This document shows positions 36,443-42,884 of a DNA stretch of 64,000 nucleotides, piece after piece (the first letter of the stretch is position 1; the number at the start of each line of letters is the position of its first letter). Under the pieces are notes generated by a model. The model did no database searches, was not told where the DNA came from, and saw nothing but the letters and a program-made list of their open reading frames with translations. This DNA comes from Actinacidiphila sp. DG2A-62 (GTDB lineage Bacteria > Actinomycetota > Actinomycetes > Streptomycetales > Streptomycetaceae). Made by a program: the position numbers and the translations under genes. The stretch spans positions 7,206,001 through 7,270,000 of the forward strand of contig NZ_JAYMGI010000002.1 of the NCBI RefSeq assembly GCF_035825295.1, written 5' to 3'.

Positions 36443-36479
36443 TGGCACTGCGTGCCAGTCGTAAAGACACTGCGTGCCA
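36443..36479. promoter_or_regulatory. Paired operator-like repeats in the ccr promoter region
   Basis: TGGCACTGCGTGCCA (36443-36457) is a perfect inverted repeat with 6-base arms. A second copy, AGACACTGCGTGCCA (36465-36479), keeps 13 of 15 bases. The starts are 22 bases apart, about two helical turns, so two dimers would sit on the same face. The TetR gene immediately upstream is the obvious candidate regulator. Confidence 0.65.
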
Positions 36480-36520
36480 ACAATTTCTCTCAAGTGTCAC
36501 CCCGTCCGCGCACATGAGCA

Positions 36521-36555
36521 ACAGCGGCCGTCCGGGAAGGCCGGACGGCCGCTGT
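36521..36555 (-). terminator. Perfect 15-bp hairpin after the TetR gene
   Basis: ACAGCGGCCGTCCGG (36521-36535) and its exact reverse complement (36541-36555) flank a 5-base loop. It stands downstream of the TetR stop (36628, minus strand) and upstream of the ccr operators, so it isolates the two units. Confidence 0.75.
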
Positions 36556-36627
36556 CGGGCGGGCGCGGGGTATGGGGTGTGGGGGACGTGTGGGGGAGGG
36601 GCGTGCGGAGGCGCGGGCGGAAGGCGG

Positions 36628-37422
36628 TCAGGCCCGCCGCAGCGCCTCCTCGATGCTGCGCAGGATCTGCGCGGGTGAGGCGTCGGTACGGGCCACCGCG
36701 ACCACCACCTCGCCCTGCCGGGAGGCCGAGGCGGAGCCGCTCTCCGACGCTGCCTTGGACGGTATCCGGCCGGACCCGATGCCGGTGCCGAAGGTGGCCT
36801 TGATGACGTCGAAGGCGTGGTCGAGCTGCGCCTCCACATCGCCCTTGCCGCCGGCCCGCAGCCAGCGCCGCAGCACGTGGTTGTGCGCCGCGACCACCGC
36901 GGACGCGGCCACCTCGGCCAGCAACGGGTCGTCGTCGCCGTCGCGGTGCGCGTCCTCGTCGAAGTGGCCCAGCAGATAGCGGGTGAACAGCCGCTCGTAG
37001 CGGGACACCGACGCGATCTCGCGCTCGCGCAGCGTCGGCACCTCGCGGATCAGCCGGTAGCGCTCGACCGAGATCTCCGGCACGTACGCGTACATCCGCA
37101 GCACCTCGGTGATGCCCCGGCACACGGTGTCCAGCGGGTGCTCGCGCGGGTCCGCGGAGTCCAGCACGGCCTGCACCCGCACCAGCGTGTCGTCGTGGTC
37201 GGGGAAGATCGCCTCTTCCTTGGAGCGGAAGTGCCGGAAGAAGGTGCGCCGGGCGACGCCCGCCGCCGCCGCGATCTCGTCGACGGTGGTGGCCTCGTAC
37301 CCCTGGCTGCTGAACAACCGCATCGCGGCCGCCGCCAGGTCCTGCCGCACGCGGTGGCGCTGGGCGGCGGCGCGGCGGCCGCCTGCGGTCGCGGCGGGTT
37401 CGGTCTTCGCGGACTGCGGCAT
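36628..37422 (-). CDS. TetR-family transcriptional regulator of the ccr block
   Basis: A 264-residue regulator. The HTH lies at about residues 22-70: LAAAAMRLFSSQGYEATTVDEIAAAAGVARRTFFRHFRSKEEAIF. A ligand-binding helical domain follows (AVLDSADPREHPLDTVCRGI onward). The C-terminus is an unusual Ser/Ala-rich link and a last helix (ASPAQILRSIEEALRRA). ATG 37422 is the start just upstream of the conserved region. It is transcribed toward ccr and separated from it by a terminator and two operator copies. It probably senses an acyl-CoA and represses ccr, by inference from position. Confidence 0.85.
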   Translation of the reverse strand: MPQSAKTEPAATAGGRRAAAQRHRVRQDLAAAAMRLFSSQGYEATTVDEIAAAAGVARRTFFRHFRSKEEAIFPDHDDTLVRVQAVLDSADPREHPLDTVCRGITEVLRMYAYVPEISVERYRLIREVPTLREREIASVSRYERLFTRYLLGHFDEDAHRDGDDDPLLAEVAASAVVAAHNHVLRRWLRAGGKGDVEAQLDHAFDVIKATFGTGIGSGRIPSKAASESGSASASRQGEVVVAVARTDASPAQILRSIEEALRRA

Positions 37423-37573
37423 GTGGGGAACGTAACACGCCGGGCCGGCCGCTCCGGCGGGAGGCGGCCGATCACCGCAACCCGCCGGAAGACCCGGCCG
37501 GCCGGCCGCCCCGCGCGCGCCGAGCCGGGCCAGCCCGGCGCCGCGTCCCGGTCCGGCGCCGCGTCCCGCCGGC

Positions 37574-39598
37574 TCAGCGGCGGGCATACTCGCGGAAGCC
37601 CCGGCCGGTCTTGCGACCCAGGCACCCCGCGGACACCAGGTGTTCGAGCAGCGGCGCGGGCGCGAGACCCGGGTCGCGGAACTCCTCGTGCAGCACCTGC
37701 TCGATCGCCAGCGACACGTCCAGGCCGATAACGTCGAGCAGTTCGAAGGGCCCCATCGGGTAGCCGCCGCCGAGCTTCATCGCCGCGTCGATGTCGTCCA
37801 CGCTCGCGTAGTGGTCCTGGACCATCTTCACCGCGTTGTTCAGGTACGGGAACAGCAGCGCGTTGACGATGAACCCGGCCCGGTCGCCGCAGTCCACCGG
37901 GTGCTTGCGCAGCCGGCCGCACACCTCGTGCGCGGTCGCCACCACGTCGTCCCCGGTCAGCACGGTGCGCACCACCTCGACCAGCTTCATCGCCGGAGCC
38001 GGGTTGAAGAAGTGCATGCCCACCACGTCCTGCGGGCGGCGGGTGGCCGTGGCGATCGCCACCACCGGCAGCGAGGACGTCGTCGTGGCCAGCACCGCGC
38101 CGGGCCGGCACACCTCGTCCAGCGCCCCGAACAGCCGCTGCTTGACCGCCAGGTCCTCGGCGACCGCCTCCACCACCAGGTCCGCGTCCGCGAACGGCTC
38201 GTACGAACCGGCCGCCGTCACCGCGCCCAGCGCCGCGTCCCGCTGCTCCGCGGTCAGCCGCCCCTTGGCGACCGAGCGGTCCAGCGAACCGGCCAGGCGC
38301 GCCACCGCCCGCTCGGCCTTCTCCGCGCCGCGGGCGGCGAGCACCACCTCGAAGCCCGCCTTGGCGAACACCTCGGCGATGCCGGTGGCCATCGTGCCGG
38401 ACCCGGCGACGCCGACCCGCCGCACCGGGCGGCCGGCCACCCGGCCTGCGGCCTGACCCGCGGCCGGCCCGTCGGGCACCACGACCGCGCTGCCCGGCGC
38501 CTCGTAGCGGTAGAAGCCGCGGCCGGTCTTGCGGCCCAGCAGCCCGGCCGCGGTGAGCTGCCGCAGGATCGGCGCGGGCGCGTGCAGCCGGTCCCTGGTC
38601 GCCTCGTACATCGCGTCCAGGACGGTGGTGGCGGTGTCCACGCCGATCAGGTCCAGCAGCGCCAGCGGGCCCATCGGCAGCCCGCAGCCCAGCCGCATCG
38701 CGGCGTCGATGTCCTCGCGCCCGGCGTAGCGCGACTCGTACATCGCCGCGGCCTGGTTGAGGTAGCCGAAGAGCAGCCCGTCGGCGATGAAGCCGGGGCG
38801 GTCGCCGACCGGCACCGGCTCCTTGCCGAGGCTGCGCACCAGCGCGGTCACCGCGGCGGTGGCCTCCGGCGAGGTCAGCACCGTCGCGACCACCTCGACC
38901 AGCTTCATCGCGGGCGCGGGCGCGAAGAAGTGCAGGCCGAGCACGCGGTCCGGGCGGGCGGTCTCGGCGGCGAGCCGGGTGACCGACAGCGCGTTCGTCC
39001 CGGTGGCCAGGATCGCGCCCGGCTTCACGATCCGGTCCAGCTCCCTGAAGACCTCGCGCTTGGCGGCGTACCGCTCGTCGACCACCTCGATCACGAGGTC
39101 GGCCTCGGCGGCGGCCCGCAGGTCGGGGAAGGTGCGGAAACGGGCCAGCGCGGCGGTGCGCTCGGCCGCGGTGATCCGGCCGCGCTCGACCGCGTGGGCG
39201 GTGCCGCGCTCCAGGTCCGCGGCGGCGCGCCGGGCGGCGGCCGGATTCACGTCGACGCCGATCACCTCGTGGCCGGCGCGGGTGAGCACCTCGGCGATGC
39301 CGGCGCCCATGGTGCCCAGGCCCACGACGGCGATCAGGGCGAGCGGCGCGGCGTCGTCCGGAGCCGGGCCGGCGGTGCGTCCGGGGCGGGCGGCCGGCGC
39401 GGCGGCGGCCTCGGCGTGCGGGGTGGCGTGCGGGGTGGCGCGCGGGTTCGCGGGCGCGTCGGCGCGCGGCGCGGGCGCGGCCGGGACGTGCAGGCCGGGG
39501 GCGGCCGGGGCCGTATGCGCGGCCACGCGCGCGGGGGCGGAGGCTTCCATGGGGGCGGGAGGCTCCGCAGAGGCAGGGGTACGGGAGGGACGGTCCAT
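37574..39598 (-). CDS. Duplicated 3-hydroxyacyl-CoA dehydrogenase (two full copies fused)
   Basis: A 674-residue protein carrying two complete dehydrogenase units. After an Ala/Pro-rich N-terminus (about 1-85) unit 1 begins IAVVGLGTMGAGIAEVLTRAG; unit 2 begins VGVAGSGTMATGIAEVFAKAG at about residue 395. Each has the catalytic His region (GLHFFAPAPAMKLVEVV and GMHFFNPAPAMKLVEVV) and ends with GRKTGRGFYRYE or GRKTGRGFREYARR. It would reduce acetoacetyl-CoA or oxidise 3-hydroxybutyryl-CoA, feeding crotonyl-CoA to Ccr. ATG 39598 follows GGAG by 7 bases. It is upstream of the TetR gene on the same strand. Confidence 0.88.
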   Translation of the reverse strand: MDRPSRTPASAEPPAPMEASAPARVAAHTAPAAPGLHVPAAPAPRADAPANPRATPHATPHAEAAAAPAARPGRTAGPAPDDAAPLALIAVVGLGTMGAGIAEVLTRAGHEVIGVDVNPAAARRAAADLERGTAHAVERGRITAAERTAALARFRTFPDLRAAAEADLVIEVVDERYAAKREVFRELDRIVKPGAILATGTNALSVTRLAAETARPDRVLGLHFFAPAPAMKLVEVVATVLTSPEATAAVTALVRSLGKEPVPVGDRPGFIADGLLFGYLNQAAAMYESRYAGREDIDAAMRLGCGLPMGPLALLDLIGVDTATTVLDAMYEATRDRLHAPAPILRQLTAAGLLGRKTGRGFYRYEAPGSAVVVPDGPAAGQAAGRVAGRPVRRVGVAGSGTMATGIAEVFAKAGFEVVLAARGAEKAERAVARLAGSLDRSVAKGRLTAEQRDAALGAVTAAGSYEPFADADLVVEAVAEDLAVKQRLFGALDEVCRPGAVLATTTSSLPVVAIATATRRPQDVVGMHFFNPAPAMKLVEVVRTVLTGDDVVATAHEVCGRLRKHPVDCGDRAGFIVNALLFPYLNNAVKMVQDHYASVDDIDAAMKLGGGYPMGPFELLDVIGLDVSLAIEQVLHEEFRDPGLAPAPLLEHLVSAGCLGRKTGRGFREYARR

Positions 39599-39870
39599 CG
39601 CGTGACTCCAGACGCTGCTGGGGAGTGGGGTGGAGTCGCGGGCCGATCGCGCCTGTGGGCGCGCCCGCGCTGACCTGGCGGGCCCTGTCCCGGGGCCGCG
39701 CCGCGATGTGCCGAACCGACTGCGGTAGCCGTACGGGCGAACGGGGCTGCGTCACCGGCCGCCGTACGCCTCCCCCTGAGGGTAACCGGCGAGTAACTTC
39801 CGCGCTACCCCTGTGCGCAGATGAATTCCGCGGGGTTCAAATGAGCGGGGTGGGTGCGACGCCCGGGGCA

Positions 39871-39909
39871 CGCGGGCGCGGTGCGCGGGCGCGGTGCGCG
39901 GGCGCGGTG
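39871..39909. repeat. Three perfect tandem copies of a 13-bp unit
   Basis: CGCGGGCGCGGTG occurs three times without mismatch at 39871-39883, 39884-39896 and 39897-39909, followed by a decayed copy. Thirteen bases is not a multiple of three, consistent with non-coding DNA. Confidence 0.85.
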
Positions 39910-40026
39910 TTCGCGGGCGGCGGGCCCTGGACCGTGTGGGGGCGCTGGTCCGGAGGCGGCGGTCGGCAGCGCCGGCCACGGGCCGGCCGGAGCGCGTATC
40001 CCGGCCAGCCGAGGGCGCGGATCCTG

Positions 40027-40096
40027 GGCCGGCGGCCGGCGGCCGGCGACCGGTGACCGGTGATCGGCGACCGGTGATCGGCGGCCGGTGATCGGC
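40027..40096. repeat. Ten-copy heptamer array GRYCGGY
   Basis: From 40027 the units are GGCCGGC three times, GACCGGT twice, then GATCGGC, GACCGGT, GATCGGC, GGCCGGT and GATCGGC, with a partial GACC following. All ten keep G..CGG at fixed positions. The array lies 66 bases beyond the GNAT stop. It could be slippage, or an iteron-like array of protein sites. Confidence 0.8.
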
Positions 40097-40161
40097 GACC
40101 TGCGGCGTCGCCGCCGTGCCGGTCGGCGACACCGCTCTGCGCGTCGGGGTCGGCCGCTCGG

Positions 40162-40932
40162 TCAGCCCGTCGGCTGCTCAGGAGCGGCCGCGCTGGCTGC
40201 GTTCCGCAGGTCGCGGGCGTAGCGCACCTCGCTCAGGGACACGCCGTCGAAGGTGTCGGTGGCCTCCGTGCCGTCCGGGGCGAAGCCGGCGGCGGCGTAG
40301 AAGCGGCGGGCGCGGGCGTTGTCGGCGAGCACCCACAGCAGCAGGCGCTCGCGACCCTGCGCCGCGGCCTGCCGGACGACCTCGGCCATCAGCGCGCGGC
40401 CGACGCCGCGCCCGGCCCACTCCGGCCGCAGGTAGAGCGCGTACAACTCGCAATCCGCCGTGGTGTCCGGCTCACCGCGGTACGGCCCGAACGCCGCCCA
40501 GCCGACGACGCGTTCCCGGGCGCTGCCGCCCGACGCGGAGTCGTCCCGCGGGGAGTCGCCCCGCGCGCTGCCGCCTGCCGCGGAACTGTCCCGCGTGCCG
40601 CCGCCCGTCGCGGAGCCGCCCTGCGGGGAGTCGTCCCGCGGGGAGCCGCCCCGCGCGCTGGCGCCCGCCGCGGAGCCGTCCTCCGGGGAGTCGCCCCGCG
40701 CGCCGCCGCCCGACGCGGAGTCGTCCCGTACCACCGCGAGGAGGTTCCGCACCCGGCCCCGCGACGTCGCGAAGAACTCCCGCCGCCGCGCCGCGTCCTC
40801 TGCCGGGTCCATCGTTGCGAGATAGCCGGCCGGCACGATCCCCTCGTAGGCCCACTGCCAGCCGCGCACCCGGATCTCGGAGACCACGGGCACGTCGGCC
40901 TCGTCCATCGCGCGAATCGCCACCGTCACCAT
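40162..40932 (-). CDS. GNAT acetyltransferase with an internal repeat insertion
   Basis: A 256-residue GCN5-related N-acetyltransferase. The front half (VTVAIRAMDEADVPVVSEIRVRGWQWAYEGIVPAGYL) and the acetyl-CoA site (LYALYLRPEWAGRGVGRALMAEVVRQA) are normal, as is WVLADNARARRFYAAAGF. Between strands about 70-140 sits a Ser/Gly/Asp-rich insertion built of imperfect repeats such as GDSPRDDSA and GGSAR. It would emerge as a loop between beta-strands before VVGWAAFGPYRG. Acetyl acceptor unknown. ATG 40932 has GGAGG-like CCTCCG upstream on the minus strand. It is 18 bases downstream of the radical SAM gene and may be co-transcribed. Confidence 0.82.
   Translation of the reverse strand: MVTVAIRAMDEADVPVVSEIRVRGWQWAYEGIVPAGYLATMDPAEDAARRREFFATSRGRVRNLLAVVRDDSASGGGARGDSPEDGSAAGASARGGSPRDDSPQGGSATGGGTRDSSAAGGSARGDSPRDDSASGGSARERVVGWAAFGPYRGEPDTTADCELYALYLRPEWAGRGVGRALMAEVVRQAAAQGRERLLLWVLADNARARRFYAAAGFAPDGTEATDTFDGVSLSEVRYARDLRNAASAAAPEQPTG
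40519..40730 (-). repeat. Imperfect in-frame minisatellite inside the GNAT gene
   Basis: About 210 bases of related segments with a roughly 15-base sub-period, repeating GCGGGGAGTCG-like and CCGCCCGACGCGGAGTC-like motifs on the plus strand; near-identical blocks occur at about 40525 and 40706. Lengths keep the reading frame, so the protein grows by units of five residues. Confidence 0.75.
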
Positions 40933-40950
40933 GCACGGAGGGTAGACCGC

Positions 40951-42084
40951 TCACAGCAGCGTCAGCTGGGTGTTTTCCGGCGGGTCCGCGGGCCCGGCGC
41001 CCGGCGCGGCGCCGCCGTCCGGGAGGTCCGCGGCGGCGGGGCCATCACCGGGCGCGGGGCGGTGCGCCCCGCGCCCGTCCGCCGCCGCGGACCCGTCTTC
41101 CCGCGCCGGGGCGCCGAACCGCCGCCGCGGCTGCCCCCGCTGCCCCGGCCCGCAGCCGAACTCGGCCGCGAACTCGTGCACCTGGCGGGTGATCCGGCGC
41201 TGGTACCACTTCGGGGCGTACGCGCCGTCCGCGTACAGCGCTTCGTACCGCCGCACCAGGTGCGGGTGAGTGCGGGCCAGCCACGCCATGTACCACTCGC
41301 GCGCGCCCGGCCGCAGGTGCAGCGTCAGCGGCGTGATCGACGTCGCGCCGGCCGCCGCCACCGCCCGCACGGTGGCGCGCAGTTGCTCGGGGGAGTCGGT
41401 GAGGAACGGCAGCACGGGCGCCATCAGCACGGCCGCGGGTATCCCGTTCTCGCGCAGGGTGCGGCAGACCGCCAGTCGAGTCTGAGGGGAAGGAGTGCCC
41501 GGTTCCACGCTGCGCCACAGCTCGCCGTCGGTGAAGCCGACGGACAGCGCGACGGACACATCGGTGACGCTCGCGGCCTGCCGCACCAGTTCCAGGTCGC
41601 GCAGGATCAGCGAGCCCTTGGTGAGGATCGAGAACGGGTTCGCGCGGTCCCGCAGCGCGGTGAGGATGCCGGGCATCAGCCGGTACCGGCCCTCCGCCCG
41701 CTGGTAGCAGTCGACGTTGGTGCCCATGGCGACGTGCTCGCCCTGCCAGCGCGGCGAGGCCAGCTCCCGGCGCAGCAGCTCCGGGGCGTTCACCTTCACC
41801 ACGATCTGGCTGTCGAAGTCGTGCCCGGTGTCGAGGTCCAGATAGCTGTGCGTCCTGCGGGCGAAGCAGTACACGCACGCGTGCGAGCAACCCCGGTACG
41901 GGTTCACCGTCCATTCGAACGGCATCCGCGAGGCGCCCGGCACCCGGTTCAGGATGCTGCGGGCGCGGACCTCGTGGAAGGTGATGCCGCGGAACTCCGG
42001 GGTGTCGAAGGTCCGCGTCGTCACCGCGTCCGCCGCGAACAGCGCCCCTTCCGATGTGTGGCTGCCCAGTGCGTCCCAGCGCAT
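40951..42084 (-). CDS. Radical SAM protein, Rv2578c / SplB-like family
   Basis: A 377-residue radical S-adenosylmethionine protein. The [4Fe-4S] motif CxxxCxxC is Cys66, Cys70 and Cys73 in RGCSHACVYCFARRTHSYL. DFDSQIVVKVNAPELLRREL, GTNVDCYQRAEGRYRLMPGIL and PFSILTKGSLILRDLELV match the Rv2578c family, related to spore photoproduct lyase. The last 70 residues are low complexity. ATG 42084 is chosen for GAGGAGGGC upstream and because the conserved MRWDALGSHTSEGALF starts there. A LexA-like box lies 86 bases upstream, which would place it in the DNA-damage response. The substrate is unknown. Confidence 0.88.
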   Translation of the reverse strand: MRWDALGSHTSEGALFAADAVTTRTFDTPEFRGITFHEVRARSILNRVPGASRMPFEWTVNPYRGCSHACVYCFARRTHSYLDLDTGHDFDSQIVVKVNAPELLRRELASPRWQGEHVAMGTNVDCYQRAEGRYRLMPGILTALRDRANPFSILTKGSLILRDLELVRQAASVTDVSVALSVGFTDGELWRSVEPGTPSPQTRLAVCRTLRENGIPAAVLMAPVLPFLTDSPEQLRATVRAVAAAGATSITPLTLHLRPGAREWYMAWLARTHPHLVRRYEALYADGAYAPKWYQRRITRQVHEFAAEFGCGPGQRGQPRRRFGAPAREDGSAAADGRGAHRPAPGDGPAAADLPDGGAAPGAGPADPPENTQLTLL

Positions 42085-42169
42085 CGCGCCCTCCTCTCGT
42101 CGTCCCCCCGGGTTCCGCCGCCCTCTGCCGGCGCTCCGCCGCCCCGCGTCGGGGCCCGGCTCCCCACAA

Positions 42170-42185
42170 TAGAACAAAGATTCGA
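42170..42185. promoter_or_regulatory. Candidate LexA (SOS) box
   Basis: TAGAACAAAGATTCGA has GAAC, a 4-base spacer and ATTC, one base short of the GAAC-N4-GTTC core, inside the actinobacterial pattern TCGAAC-N4-GTTCGA (12 of 16 positions). It is in the 196-base spacer between the radical SAM and SRPBCC genes, 86 bases upstream of the former. Confidence 0.5.
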
Positions 42186-42280
42186 TACGTGCGTGTGGTT
42201 GGCTTGGGCGACACGTGAAGAACCGACGTGCACGGCCGCCGCGGCGGACCGGCGCGGCGGACACGAACCGAGGAGAACCC

Positions 42281-42736
42281 ATGGCGCTGGTCGATGCCAC
42301 CACGGAGCGGATCGTCGCGGCGGAGCCGGAGAAGGTGTACGAGGCGCTCGCCGACTACTCCGGCACCCGCGGCCGCATCCTTCCCGGCCAGTTCAGCGAG
42401 TACGAGGTGACCGCCGGCGGCACCGGCGCGGGCACGGTGGTGCACTGGCGGCTGCAGGCCACCAGCAAGCGGGTGCGCGACTGCCTCTTCGACGTCACCG
42501 CCCCCACCGCGGGCCAGTTGGTGGAGACCGACCGCAACTCCACGATGGTGAACACCTGGACCGTGACCCCGGCCGGCAGCGGCCGCAGCAAGGTCGTGGT
42601 AAGCACCACCTGGCAGGGCGCGACCGGCGTCGGCGGCTTCTTCGAGCGCACGTTCGCCCCCAAGGGGCTCAACCGCATCCACGACGAGCTGCTCGCCGCC
42701 CTCGCGGCGCAGGTCGAGGGGCCCGCGCAGGCGTAG
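42281..42736 (+). CDS. SRPBCC (START/Bet v1-like) family protein
   Basis: A 151-residue small helix-grip protein. It starts MALVDATTERIVAAEPEKVYEALADYSG, the usual polyketide-cyclase/SRPBCC entry, then EYEVTAGGTGAGTVVHWRL, TSKRVRDCLFDVT, NTWTVTPAGSG and FFERTFAPKGLNRIHDELLAAL as the closing long helix. Such proteins bind hydrophobic ligands; this one has no catalytic residues I can name. ATG 42281 follows GAGGAGAA. It diverges from the radical SAM gene and may share its LexA-like site. Confidence 0.85.
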   Translation: MALVDATTERIVAAEPEKVYEALADYSGTRGRILPGQFSEYEVTAGGTGAGTVVHWRLQATSKRVRDCLFDVTAPTAGQLVETDRNSTMVNTWTVTPAGSGRSKVVVSTTWQGATGVGGFFERTFAPKGLNRIHDELLAALAAQVEGPAQA

Positions 42737-42884
42737 CGCCGCAACGAGCGGTCATTCCGCGGGTTTCGTGATCGTTCACCGATAAGGGTGGTTTCGCCAA
42801 CTTCCTGGGAATCGTCGCCCTCGTCCCTCGTTGTCGCCTCGTGCGGGAAACGTGGCGGAGCGGACGGGACGAGGGGAGCGGGGA

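Larger units (their letters stand above)
36180..36627. other. 448-base regulatory spacer upstream of ccr
   Basis: No gene is visible here. From the TetR side it holds a terminator hairpin (36521-36555), two operator-like sequences (36443-36479) and about 260 bases of G/C-rich leader before the ccr ATG. The A/T-rich patch at 36460-36500 is the likely promoter zone. Confidence 0.6.
39599..40161. other. 563-base non-coding spacer rich in short tandem repeats
   Basis: This lies between the dehydrogenase start (39598) and the stop of the GNAT gene (40162). It should contain the dehydrogenase promoter on the minus strand; the direct repeat GTAAC at 39782-39786 and 39792-39796 (10-base period) is a possible site. 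The rest is dominated by two tandem arrays (39871-39909 and 40027-40096). No convincing gene was found on either strand. Confidence 0.55.

Noticed and set aside
39752-40132. Minus-strand frame with repeated GRRSPVTGRRPP-like peptide in the spacer
   Set aside because: It is the translation of the heptamer array. There is no start site and the frame carries no other coding signal.
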